A stretch of 64,000 bases of DNA from Candidatus Bathyarchaeota archaeon (GCA_026014745.1 JAOZHS010000003.1:290137-354136), one strand, 5' to 3'. Shown: positions 26,287 to 34,467, counted from the first letter of the stretch. Notes: generated by a model from the letters alone, not told the origin. Program-made: numbers and translations.

Positions 26287-26943
26287 TTAACACTTTTTCT
26301 CTTCGGTTTTAGCGAAATCTTCCTTGAATTTCTTAATTCCAATGTCAGTCAACGGATGATTCCACATCTTAGCTAAGACATCGGCAGGTATCGTTGCAAT
26401 ATGAGCACCAGTTTTTGCTGCTTCCAAAACATGAACCGGATGCCTAATGCTGGCAACAATTACTTTGGTCTTAAAGCCATAGTTCTTGTAAATTTGCATT
26501 ATATCCCGAATTAGGTCCATTCCATCTTCGGATATGTCATCTAGTCTCCCGATAAAAGGCGAAACGTAGCTTGCACCAGCCTTCGCTGCAATTAGCGCTT
26601 GATTTGCACTAAAAACCAACGTTACGTTTGTTTTAACTCCCTTTCCTTCGAGGATTTTTGCAGCTTTAATTCCTTCCTGAGTAAACGCAATCTTTACTAC
26701 GACATTTTTTGCCCATTTCGAATATGCTTCTCCCTCACGAACAATCTCATCGCAAGTATCAGCATTTCCTTCAACTGAAATAGGACCAGTTATTACTTTT
26801 GCAATCTCAGCAATTATCGCTTGTTGACTTTTTCCACCCTCTTTTGCAATAAGAGTTGGATTTGTTGTAACTCCATCGACAACGCCAAGTGCTGCGGCTT
26901 TTTTAATCTGTTCAACATTTGCAGTATCTAAAAAGAATTCCAT
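26287..26943 (-). CDS. tal: Transaldolase / fructose-6-phosphate aldolase-like (small TalC/MipB type)
   Basis: A 218-residue TIM-barrel enzyme of the small transaldolase subfamily. FFLDTANVEQIKKAAALG and DGVTTNPTLIAKEGG open the protein, the Schiff-base lysine sits in VVVKIAFT (the K of VKI), and SPFIGRLDD follows. It moves dihydroxyacetone units between sugar phosphates in the non-oxidative pentose phosphate pathway. ATG 26943 is preferred because GAGGTAG is 6-7 nt upstream. It is last in a tkt-tal cluster, directly after the transketolase C-half. Transaldolase versus F6P aldolase activity is not decidable here. Confidence 0.93.
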   Translation of the reverse strand: MEFFLDTANVEQIKKAAALGVVDGVTTNPTLIAKEGGKSQQAIIAEIAKVITGPISVEGNADTCDEIVREGEAYSKWAKNVVVKIAFTQEGIKAAKILEGKGVKTNVTLVFSANQALIAAKAGASYVSPFIGRLDDISEDGMDLIRDIMQIYKNYGFKTKVIVASIRHPVHVLEAAKTGAHIATIPADVLAKMWNHPLTDIGIKKFKEDFAKTEEKKC

Positions 26944-26977
26944 CTTTTCTACCTCAAATAAACTAAAGTTATAATGA

Positions 26978-28009
26978 TCAACTACTCTCCTCATTCATCA
27001 CGCGCAATTCTTTTTTGTAGTTCTCACGAACGAATTCGGCAATTCCTTCGGAGTCAAGACCAAATTTTTTCATAAGTTCAAGTGGTTCTCCTGATTCGCA
27101 AAATATATCTTTTATCCCAAGGCGCCTTAACGTGCAAGGGGTCGACTTTCCCGATTCACTTAAAACTTCTGCAATAGCGCCTCCGAGCCCACCTGTTATT
27201 TGATGATCCTCCACACTAACTATAAAGCCAGTTTGTTTTGCCCAAAAATTAATCATGTCCTTATCAATTGGCTTAATTGTATGACAATCAATCACTGCGC
27301 ACGAGATTCCTTCGGATTCAAGTTTCTCCGCGGCAATTATGGATTCATACACTTGGGGTCCACATGCAAAAATTGCAACATCTTTGCCATCGCGATAAAG
27401 GTTTGCCTTCCCAATGGTAAAAGGAGTTAAATGTGTGGTAAATACGGGCATTTTCTCTCGGCAAGATCGGATGTATACGGGACTTTTTATTTTACTTGCC
27501 TCAATGGTTGCTTTCCTTGCCTCTTCATAATCGGCTGGAACAATAACTATCATGTTTGGAAGAACACGAGTAATTGCAATGTCTTCTAAGGCTTGGTGAG
27601 ACGCTCCGTCGGGTCCAACTGTGACGCCAGTATGGGAACCGTGCAATTTTACGGGCACATTATTGTAGCAGATTGAAACACGAACCTGATCCCAATTTCT
27701 TCCAGGCGAGAAAACGGCATAAGCGGAGATAAAAACTGTTTTTCCTAATGAAGCGATTCCTGCAGCAACACCGGCCATATTCTGTTCAGAAACGCCAACT
27801 TGAACAAATCGATCAGGATATTTTTCAGCAAACCAATGAGTACGGGTACTTTCAGAAACATCAGCAGTTAATACCCATAGGTTAGGATTTTCAGCACCTA
27901 CTTCTACTAATGCTTTACCAAATCCGTCGCGACTTGGTTTTTTATTCTGGGGAGCGTCAATATTCTCAATTAGCCCCATTTGACTATTAATTTTTGATGA
28001 ATTTACCAT
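26978..28009 (-). CDS. Transketolase C-terminal subunit
   Basis: About 343 residues carrying the pyrimidine-binding and C-terminal domains of transketolase. Key segments are SRDGFGKALVEVG, VSEQNMAGVAAGIA (with the cofactor-activating Glu) and HGSHTGVTVGPDGASHQALEDI. Archaea often split transketolase in two genes; the N half is upstream. ATG 28009 is chosen on conservation; ATGs at 28027 and 28063 are alternatives, the latter overlapping the upstream gene's end. It works with the upstream fusion to form the full enzyme. Confidence 0.9.
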   Translation of the reverse strand: MVNSSKINSQMGLIENIDAPQNKKPSRDGFGKALVEVGAENPNLWVLTADVSESTRTHWFAEKYPDRFVQVGVSEQNMAGVAAGIASLGKTVFISAYAVFSPGRNWDQVRVSICYNNVPVKLHGSHTGVTVGPDGASHQALEDIAITRVLPNMIVIVPADYEEARKATIEASKIKSPVYIRSCREKMPVFTTHLTPFTIGKANLYRDGKDVAIFACGPQVYESIIAAEKLESEGISCAVIDCHTIKPIDKDMINFWAKQTGFIVSVEDHQITGGLGGAIAEVLSESGKSTPCTLRRLGIKDIFCESGEPLELMKKFGLDSEGIAEFVRENYKKELRVMNEESS

Positions 28010-28046
28010 TTTAACACCATGAAACATTTCTGAATTATTTTTTGGT

Positions 28047-29651
28047 CTACTCGCTCTCTCCATTGCGATAGAACTTTCTCTCCTCTTCAAGATCTTCTAA
28101 GGCGGTTAATGCTTCTTTGTCACCCGGTGATTTCCCATGCCATTCCGTGATAAATTCCATGAATGAGATGTCTTTTCCAGGAACGGTATGTGCGATGATC
28201 ATGGTTGGTTTATCGATTACCGTTTTGGCTTCATTACATGCTGAAATTATTTGTTGAATATTATGGCCATCTATGTTGATTAAGTGCCATCCGAAGGCTC
28301 TATATTTTTCTTCAAGGGGTTCTAGTGGAAGAACGTTTTCAGTAAATCCATCGATTTGAATATTGTTTCGGTCCATTATTACAGTTAAATTTCCAAGTTT
28401 AAATTTAGCGGCTAAGAGCGCAGCTTCCCAGATTTGTCCCTCGTTATGCTCACCATCTGAACAAACGCAGTAAACACGCCATTTCTTTTTTTCTCGCTTT
28501 GCAACTAACGCCATCCCGACTGCAATTGATAGCCCTTGTCCAAGAGGACCGGAACTATTCTCGATTCCAGGCAGGGTATCTTTATGGGGGTGTCCTTGTA
28601 ATCTTGAACCTAATTTTCTGAGAGTCATTAACTCTTCTTTGGGGAAATATCCTGCCTCAGCTAAGGTAGCATACAATCCGGGGCAAACGTGTCCATTTGA
28701 CAAAATAAAGCGATCCCGACCGTCCCAATTCGGATTTTTCGGATCATGATCTAAAACATTAAAGTAAAGCGCAGTAAACACGTCAGCTAGACCCATTGAA
28801 CCTGCAGGGTGACCTGATTTAGCTGCATGAAGCATCTTAACAATATTTTTTCGGATATTATTTGATAATAAATAGAGTTCGGTTATATCAGTAACTTTTA
28901 CGGTTCCAATCGTTGGTAGATCAAGAAGTGTTTGTTTTGGAGGTTCAGTAATTAGTTTGGGAACAGCAACACAGGCGACTGGTTCCTCTAAACGACAAGC
29001 TTGTAATTTATTGTAACCTCGAATCCCTGAATCGTAGATGCTCTTGACGGCTTCAGGAATATTTTCTGCAGCAAAAATTGAACTTGAAGCTGCAAGGATG
29101 TTTGCTCCTGCTTCACTAGCCCTCTCGGAAGTGGCAGGATTTATTCCGCCATCAACTTCAATTTTGAGGTCGGGGAATTTTTCTCGAAGCGTACGGATTT
29201 TTGATTCGACGTCAGCAATGTACTTTTGACCGCTAAAACCAGGGTTGACGGTCATAACTAAGACTTGCTTGACCTCATTATCATGAATATAGGGATATAG
29301 TTTTTCGATGGGTGTCGGCGGATTAATAGCAAGACCTATTTTTGCACCCAAAGCGTGTGCCTTTTTTATTTCGTTCCAATCAGCAATGGTCTCGACATGA
29401 ACTAAATGAGTGTGTTCGCCAGGAATTTTCGAAATCCATTTTTCAGGATTCTTTACCATCCAGTGGAATTCGTATGACATTCCTGAGGGAAGGTCTGTTA
29501 GGCTTTCAAGTCCGATTGTGCCATTAGGGACGAATTCATTGTCCATAATATCTATGTGCACGGTTGTTACACTGGGTTTAACTTTCTCGATGTGTGCTAT
29601 CAGTTCTTCTCGGTTTTTCACCAAGATTGCGGGTATAACTTCTACGTCCAT
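28047..29651 (-). CDS. Ribulose-phosphate 3-epimerase fused to transketolase N-terminal subunit
   Basis: A 534-residue fusion. Residues 1 to about 215 are a complete Rpe barrel: VIPAILVKN, TVHIDIMDNEFVPNGTIG, MTVNPGFSGQKY and EVDGGINPAT are catalytic and phosphate-binding blocks. A linker of about 35 residues leads to the transketolase N-domain (about 255-534) with AKSGHPAGSMGLADVFTALY and the thiamine-diphosphate motif CSDGEHNEGQIWEA...DRNN. The epimerase makes xylulose-5-phosphate, a transketolase substrate. The start is ATG 29651; TTG 29660 is possible. No stop or frameshift separates the domains. Confidence 0.93.
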   Translation of the reverse strand: MDVEVIPAILVKNREELIAHIEKVKPSVTTVHIDIMDNEFVPNGTIGLESLTDLPSGMSYEFHWMVKNPEKWISKIPGEHTHLVHVETIADWNEIKKAHALGAKIGLAINPPTPIEKLYPYIHDNEVKQVLVMTVNPGFSGQKYIADVESKIRTLREKFPDLKIEVDGGINPATSERASEAGANILAASSSIFAAENIPEAVKSIYDSGIRGYNKLQACRLEEPVACVAVPKLITEPPKQTLLDLPTIGTVKVTDITELYLLSNNIRKNIVKMLHAAKSGHPAGSMGLADVFTALYFNVLDHDPKNPNWDGRDRFILSNGHVCPGLYATLAEAGYFPKEELMTLRKLGSRLQGHPHKDTLPGIENSSGPLGQGLSIAVGMALVAKREKKKWRVYCVCSDGEHNEGQIWEAALLAAKFKLGNLTVIMDRNNIQIDGFTENVLPLEPLEEKYRAFGWHLINIDGHNIQQIISACNEAKTVIDKPTMIIAHTVPGKDISFMEFITEWHGKSPGDKEALTALEDLEEERKFYRNGESE

Positions 29652-29884
29652 CTGAATCAACTATTAAATCTCAGTTTTGTCGGATTTACTCGCTTTTTTA
29701 GCCTGCGTGTTACAACATGAACGCAACTAGCTTTTAAGCCTTGTTTGACTAGATTACCGCTTCACTGGGTTTTCCAGCTACTTTTCGTATTCGCTCTTTT
29801 GCGTTTAAAACAAAACGACATTGAGAGCGCACAAAACCTCGCCCTGATGTTAACGTCAAAGGAGAAACTTGCAGGCGCGAGTTT

Positions 29885-30016
29885 TTATAGCCAAGTTGAT
29901 TTTGATAGAACAACCTTACATTTTGGGCAAATCGATAAAACAGCTTCGCCACTAACGATTATTTCGGGTACGCCTTCGTTGTTGCATTTTGGACAACTGC
30001 AAATTCTTGAGCCCAA
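29885..30016 (-). CDS. Small zinc-ribbon protein in the PRPP/pentose cluster
   Basis: A 43-residue frame from TTG 30016. ICSCPKCNNEGVPEIIVSGE and ICPKCKVVLSK give two CPKC knuckles about 28 residues apart, the classic treble/zinc-ribbon geometry. The frame stays open 15 codons further upstream but has no other start. The ribosome site is weak (GGCGAG). It lies between prs and the rpe-tkt fusion on the same strand. The two intact knuckles argue for a real gene; function is unknown. Confidence 0.5.
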   Translation of the reverse strand: MGSRICSCPKCNNEGVPEIIVSGEAVLSICPKCKVVLSKSTWL

Positions 30017-30177
30017 TTTTTCTCGCCAATCGCTGTTTTTATTTCTAACTATGGTTAGATCTGAATTATCGCTTTTTCATCAAAGTCTTATTATATTTTT
30101 TCCATTTTACAGTAAAATAGGGTTTTCGCGGGTTTTCCTCACGGATGATGAGGGAGAAAGTGAAGTGTTGTTTTACT

Positions 30178-31032
30178 TCACGGTAAAAAGTCTTTTAGCC
30201 GCTTTTTTATACTCACTACTGCCGCAGGACTGGGCACGCTGTCGCTAACTACAATTTCTTTTGCACCTGCAGCTCGAATTCTGTCAAATGCACACCCAAC
30301 TAGTAGCCCATGAACTGAAGCGCAAACGATTTTTTTGGCACCTGCCTTTTTACATACTTGGGCGGCCTTAACCATTGTCTCTCCGCTAATGATCATGTCG
30401 TCAATTAAAATTACGTCTCGACCAGCGATGTCTGCATCAAGTTTTTCGGAAGTGATTTGCCTAAAAGCAATGGGTCCATGGATGTACTCTCCGAGAGTTT
30501 TTTCCATACTAACGCCGCCCAATTTTTCAACGAAGTGAGCGGCACCTTGATCGGGGGCAATAAAAACAGGATCAGATACACGCGGCTTAACATATTCAAA
30601 TAGATCGTTAACAATCGATCGGTTATCAATATCTAAACCTGCGACATTCTTTTTGCCGCTAGACTCCAAAAAGTGACAATTAAACGTAACGAGCTCATCA
30701 AGACCAGCACTCAACAGCAGTTTGATAGCCATCGTCGCCGAATCAGTCTCTCCAGGTCTAGATAGCTCATCCTGCCTCGAGTATGGAAGGTACGGGATGA
30801 TTGCAGTTACTTTTGCTGCAACTGGTTTCACAGCGCTTAAAATTTGGAAAAACTGCAGGAGACGTGAATCTTGGTCGGGATAGCACCTGTGCAGAATTGT
30901 GACATGTTTTTCTTTTAGATTTTCAATTTGGGGAATGTAAATGTAATTCTCGCAATCATGAAATTTTTTTATCTCAACATTTGGTTCCGCGAGATCCGAA
31001 CAAGTCGGGCTGACGAGCAGAAATTTTTCCAT
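30178..31032 (-). CDS. prs: Ribose-phosphate pyrophosphokinase (PRPP synthetase)
   Basis: A 284-residue enzyme that transfers pyrophosphate from ATP to ribose-5-phosphate. The archaeal short form shows IIPYLPYSRQDELSRPGET, the NCHF metal loop (FNCHFLESSG), PDQGAAHFVEKLGG and the PRPP-binding DVILIDDMIISGETM. It heads a leftward block whose remaining enzymes interconvert pentose phosphates, so the cluster can make ribose-5-phosphate from glycolytic sugars and turn it into PRPP for nucleotides. Identity is secure. Confidence 0.95.
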   Translation of the reverse strand: MEKFLLVSPTCSDLAEPNVEIKKFHDCENYIYIPQIENLKEKHVTILHRCYPDQDSRLLQFFQILSAVKPVAAKVTAIIPYLPYSRQDELSRPGETDSATMAIKLLLSAGLDELVTFNCHFLESSGKKNVAGLDIDNRSIVNDLFEYVKPRVSDPVFIAPDQGAAHFVEKLGGVSMEKTLGEYIHGPIAFRQITSEKLDADIAGRDVILIDDMIISGETMVKAAQVCKKAGAKKIVCASVHGLLVGCAFDRIRAAGAKEIVVSDSVPSPAAVVSIKKRLKDFLP

Positions 31033-31116
31033 ACCCCCTAAGTAGATAGATCAGTATAAAAAGGCTATCATGCTTGATTTGAAAAATCCAAAAAAGAACT
31101 TTTACGGTTAAAAGTG

Positions 31117-31132
31117 ATGCCACCGCCGAAAG
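31117..31132 (+). repeat. Putative left attachment-site remnant (att-like direct repeat)
   Basis: ATGCCACCGCCGAAAG matches 14 of 16 bases with the tRNA-Asn 3' end at 34390-34405 (ATGGCGCCGCCGAAAG), in the same orientation. Together they bracket the AAA+ pair and the recombinase relic, as expected for an element integrated at a tRNA 3' end. The two mismatches may be post-integration decay. Confidence 0.45.
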
Positions 31133-31295
31133 TATGTATTCCAGAGGCGCAGTTATACCGTAAAAAATCTCTCAGCATTACTGCATTATTGTTTGTTTGC
31201 CTTATGGTCGCTTTATTGACAGATGTGCAGGCGGTTGAACCCCAAGATATTCCCCGCGATTTCCCTTTTTTTAAACCACTATCAGGGTCATTGTT

Positions 31296-31457
31296 ATGGT
31301 GGGGGCGAAGGAGTGGGATGAGGATTCTATCAGTAACCAATTTTCACTTTTCGGGGATAAATTGGATAGTAAAAGGTCTTGGATAAATCTGGAAGAAGAC
31401 GAAATTAAAGATGTTGAAAAAGGCAAAAGCGCGCTAAGGCAACATTTGAAAACTTAG
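31296..31457 (+). CDS. Possible small acidic protein at the island edge
   Basis: ATG-started frame of 53 residues (MVGAKEWDEDSISNQF, later LEEDEIKDVEKGKSALRQ) with protein-like charge patterning. There is only a weak GGG upstream. It lies between the left att-like repeat and the first AAA+ gene, on the same strand. A second frame (31111-31386) with one membrane helix overlaps it. Otherwise the stretch 31033-31590 shows nothing clear. Low confidence. Confidence 0.3.
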   Translation: MVGAKEWDEDSISNQFSLFGDKLDSKRSWINLEEDEIKDVEKGKSALRQHLKT

Positions 31458-31590
31458 GGCTTTTTTTTGATTCCCTAAAATTACATTTTAGGAAAATAGA
31501 ACATATTTTGAGACTAAAATAGAGCAAATTCTTTAAAAAAATCACAAACCTTTTAAATAAAAAGCATAAAACATCAGTAATAATCGGGAG

Positions 31591-32484
31591 TTGAATCAAT
31601 CGTCCATTAAGTTAGAAGAATGGTGCACCCTTTATCCACCAGGACATATTCCGCAAGGCCAACTATTTGGTTATGAAAACCAAATGAAAGCATTGAAAAC
31701 CATCTCGATCAATCAGGGCATCTGCCATAAGGTACTGTTTTTTGGGGTGCCTGGAAACGGTAAAACCAACTTTTCAGCCGCGCTTGCCAATTCCTTAAGT
31801 GAAGAGGGAAAAATGCACTATGCTTTAGAGATGATTTCCTCCGATAAAATTCCAGCTGAGCTTCGTGATTCAGATCTACTCATTAGAAGTCTCGAAAGAG
31901 CAGTAGGGGAAGCACTTAAACAGCAACCCGTCATCATTTGCTTTGACGAAATTGATTTTATGACACCAAAGTTAAATACGCCCGGACTCACCCCTCACAT
32001 GGCCTCATTGTGTGCTTGGGTAAGACGTTTTCTGAACAATGACAACGTCAAATCCTCAAAAGCACTAATTGTAGGAGTAACAAATAACCCATCGATGATT
32101 GAATTATCGGTAATAAATCGTTTTAAAACGGGAATCTATTTTGAGCCAACGCCCCCCGCCATCATAGAATTAATAATTAAAAATAATTTGACGACTAACA
32201 AAGAAGTTAGTGACAAATTTTTGAGAAAAGTAAATGGATTGGGTTTCTGGCCGATGGGAAGAGATGTCATGAACTCTTGCATGTCAACAAAAGAGTGCTA
32301 CGACGGCGACATCACCAAAATTCCAACAGAAATGGTAGCCAGTACGATGGTCGCTACTATTGGGATGCCCCTTCCTAAAAGAGCAATAGACGAGTTCGAG
32401 CACGATGAAGCCAACCTGATTGAACAAAGCAAAAGATACACTATTCCATATTGGATTGATTTCTATGAAAAAATTAAAGCCTAA
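31591..32484 (+). CDS. AAA+ ATPase with intact motifs (first of a pair)
   Basis: A 297-residue single-module ATPase. Walker A GVPGNGKT is at about residues 52-59, Walker B VIICFDEIDF at about 111-120, sensor 1 in GVTNNPSM, and an arginine-finger-like VINRF at about 175. A small helical lid follows, and the C-terminus ends in YTIPYWIDFYEK. The start is TTG 31591, directly after CGGGAG, so the true start is uncertain. It has a paralog 170 bases downstream with degenerate motifs. No partner protease or nuclease is fused. Remodelling or replication-initiation roles are possible but unproved. Confidence 0.8.
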   Translation: MNQSSIKLEEWCTLYPPGHIPQGQLFGYENQMKALKTISINQGICHKVLFFGVPGNGKTNFSAALANSLSEEGKMHYALEMISSDKIPAELRDSDLLIRSLERAVGEALKQQPVIICFDEIDFMTPKLNTPGLTPHMASLCAWVRRFLNNDNVKSSKALIVGVTNNPSMIELSVINRFKTGIYFEPTPPAIIELIIKNNLTTNKEVSDKFLRKVNGLGFWPMGRDVMNSCMSTKECYDGDITKIPTEMVASTMVATIGMPLPKRAIDEFEHDEANLIEQSKRYTIPYWIDFYEKIKA

Positions 32485-32654
32485 AAAAATGAAATACATA
32501 TTCCATATCAACGGTGTTTATATGCAAGTATGCTTACTCTTCACTCAAGCAAGCAAAAACTTAAAAAATCCGATACGACTATTAGGGTTGTTTTATTGGA
32601 TGAAAATTCCGGGGGCCCACTTTCACAACATAGAGCGATTTGGAGGGTTTGGAT

Positions 32655-33533
32655 TTGAGTAAAAAAGAAGCCATTACACTAATCGGTGATTATAAACAGT
32701 TTGATCAAATTCCAGATAAGCCTCTTTTTGGTTATTCAGAACAGATGCAGGTGGGTCTTGCACTAGGCACGGAAGTAGCACGCGGCAGTTTCAAATCGGT
32801 TTTCGTTTTTGGCTACCAAGGGATAGGCAAAAAAGCTTATCCAATCGCACTGGCAAACGAGTTAAACAAAAGGCTTAATCTGAGATTCTCTTATCTCGGG
32901 ATACATTGCGAGAAGTTTCTACTTGAAATCAGGACTGCAAATCAAGCAAAAGAAATACTTGAGAAAGCTCAGGAACTTATAGCACAAAACAAACCCATTA
33001 TTGTAGCCATTGACGAGATTCACTATTTATCTCGTGAAAATGTCAGGTTGAACCCAGTTTTTTCGACTTTGCATATTTGGCTGACACTTTTACTAAAGCG
33101 GTCACTACCGAAAGTCATGGTTATGGGCATAACGGAGCGTCCCAGTTTGGTTGATAAAAGCGTGGTTGAAGGATTTTCTGTCCCACTTTACTTTGATATT
33201 ACTTCACGTAAAATGATTTCCCAAATTATAAAGAGCTATTTAAAGAACAAAAAAGGTCAAGTTGTCGCAACTGAATTATTAGGTCAACTTGATGACCTTA
33301 GCATTATGCCTGTAAGCGCTGACGTGATAAGAGCTCTTTCAGCCCTGAAAGGCGAAACATTTGAAAACCTCTCGGAAGACGACACTGTAAAAGCAATTCG
33401 AAGCTATTTAGAGCAATATGTTTCAAAAGACGCTGTTGAAGAATACACCAAAGCTAACCATGAACTGATTCATCTTTCCCGCAATTATACAATACCTTAC
33501 TACGCCAAACTCAAAGAAAATATAGCAAACTAG
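32655..33533 (+). CDS. Degenerate AAA+ ATPase paralog (second of a pair)
   Basis: About 292 residues from TTG 32655, 8 nt after GGAGGG. It is collinear with the upstream AAA+ protein, from KPLFGYSEQMQ (compare GQLFGYENQMK) to the shared tail YTIPYYAKLK. Walker A reads GYQGIGKKA, with the usual Thr/Ser replaced by Lys. Walker B IVAIDEIHYL is kept. Sensor 1 is TERPS instead of TNNPS, and the arginine-finger position is VVEGF instead of VINRF. It probably binds but does not hydrolyse nucleotide efficiently and may form a mixed ring with the first protein. Confidence 0.75.
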   Translation: MSKKEAITLIGDYKQFDQIPDKPLFGYSEQMQVGLALGTEVARGSFKSVFVFGYQGIGKKAYPIALANELNKRLNLRFSYLGIHCEKFLLEIRTANQAKEILEKAQELIAQNKPIIVAIDEIHYLSRENVRLNPVFSTLHIWLTLLLKRSLPKVMVMGITERPSLVDKSVVEGFSVPLYFDITSRKMISQIIKSYLKNKKGQVVATELLGQLDDLSIMPVSADVIRALSALKGETFENLSEDDTVKAIRSYLEQYVSKDAVEEYTKANHELIHLSRNYTIPYYAKLKENIAN

Positions 33534-34068
33534 GGTAAACAATTTTCTATAGCTGAATTTGAATGCTATTTCAGTGCCAGTTCTAATAATATCAATAGCA
33601 AATCTTTGTAAGTAGTTAAAGCCAGTTCGCATATCTTCTAAAGCCAACCTTTTTTGGACTTTGAAAGCTGCAATAATGCTGTTACCTTGTTTGACTATGT
33701 CACTTGCCATTGGTTCTCTGAATAAGTGTGGCCAAATTGTTTGGCTTGTGCTTGGCACGATTGTGAACACTGCGCGGTCGCTAAGATGCTTATTGGGGGA
33801 AAATCTGTAATAGCCAAAAACGCTTTTTCAAGAAGGAAGCCAGAACTTTGGCGTCGGATTTAATTCATACAGGTATTCAAGGAAGTTCAAAATATTTTGG
33901 GTCAGTGTGTCAGAGAGGGAGAAGGCTTTCAAAGCTTTTGAGGGCTCGGCGGTAAAAAAAATTGAAGTATTAGCGAGAGTTATGCCGCATTTTTTACAAA
34001 ACAGCGAGTTCTTTGAGTTTTTAGTTTCGCAACTGGGGCATTTCTTGTGTTTACGTTTTTTTCTCCAC
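33423..34068 (-). pseudogene. Decayed tyrosine recombinase (integrase) with N-terminal zinc ribbon
   Basis: One minus-strand frame reads KHKKCPSCETKNSKN, FCKKCGITLANTS, FLEYLYELNPTPKFWLPS, TGA (33828-33830), then KSVFGYYRFSPNKHL and TIWPHLFREPMASDI. HLFRE followed about 35 residues later by FNYLQRFA has the spacing of tyrosine-recombinase box II Arg and the nucleophilic Tyr. The catalytic middle is missing and a GTG at 34068 is out of frame by one base in a 7-A run. The 3' part runs antisense into the second AAA+ gene. It is a relic of the enzyme that inserted the island at tRNA-Asn. Confidence 0.55.
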
Positions 34069-34087
34069 GCTAAACGTTACGTTTAGC
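34069..34087. promoter_or_regulatory. Perfect 19-bp palindrome, candidate operator
   Basis: GCTAAACGT-T-ACGTTTAGC is a perfect 9+1+9 inverted repeat immediately upstream of the start region of the recombinase relic (GTG 34068). No T-run follows on either strand, so an operator is more likely than a terminator. Confidence 0.5.
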
Positions 34088-34195
34088 AAGCTTCCCCCTA
34101 TTTTAAAACGCTCTATTGTAATCCATAAAATCTCTGCTACGTTTGCCACAAAACCGCATAAGTGAGAGAACAGCTAGTGCGCTTAGCATGAAATA

Positions 34196-34300
34196 TTAAT
34201 CTTTAATGGAGTTGGCTTTTTCGAGGGCTAAACCAATTTCTTCTTCATCGATGACTGTTTCTCGGTTTGCCCCAAAGGCATTACCTCTAACACAAGTCAA
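34196..34300 (-). CDS. Possible 34-residue protein with strong ribosome binding site
   Basis: TTG 34300 is preceded by GGAGGT with a 6-nt spacer. The frame (CVRGNAFGANRETVIDEEEI... LEKANSIKD) is protein-like and the open frame extends 17 codons further upstream. It lies between the tRNA and the recombinase relic, inside the putative element. It could be a small element gene or the tail of a truncated one. Not recognised. Confidence 0.4.
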   Translation of the reverse strand: MTCVRGNAFGANRETVIDEEEIGLALEKANSIKD

Positions 34301-34389
34301 GATTATACCTCCGTCCACGCCAAAGGTATTACTAAATATTCTACGGAAATTAGGCTACGAAAAAAGGGCAGTAATGATTCGTAAAAATT

Positions 34390-34405
34390 ATGGCGCCGCC
34401 GAAAG
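34390..34405 (+). repeat. Putative right attachment site in tRNA-Asn 3' end
   Basis: ATGGCGCCGCCGAAAG covers the CCA end and acceptor 3' strand of tRNA-Asn and repeats, with two mismatches, at 31117-31132. Integration into tRNA 3' ends is the usual habit of archaeal tyrosine recombinases. Confidence 0.45.
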
Positions 34406-34467
34406 GACTCGAACCTTTGACCTACTGATTAACAGTCAGTTGCACTACCGGGCTGTGCAACGGCGGC
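34391..34467 (-). tRNA. tRNA-Asn (GTT)
   Basis: Minus-strand cloverleaf: acceptor GCCGCCG/CGGCGGC, D-arm GCACAGCCCGGTAGTGC, anticodon stem ACTGA/TCAGT with loop CTGTTAA (anticodon GTT), T-arm AAAGG-TTCGAGT-CCTTT, discriminator G, and encoded CCA. A TATA-like CTTAAATATG lies about 40 bases upstream. Its 3' end is part of the att-like direct repeat. Confidence 0.97.

Noticed and set aside
29745-30248. 167-codon plus frame between prs and rpe-tkt
   Set aside because: It overlaps the prs end and the zinc-ribbon frame on the other strand and lacks any domain pattern; the minus strand gives better conserved signals.
31111-31386. 90-codon plus frame with one hydrophobic stretch
   Set aside because: No ribosome site, begins inside the att-like repeat and overlaps a more protein-like frame; not enough support.
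33828-33830. Internal TGA in the recombinase relic read as selenocysteine
   Set aside because: No selenocysteine insertion element is evident, the family is not a selenoprotein family, and other damage (frame at the start, missing core) points to a pseudogene.
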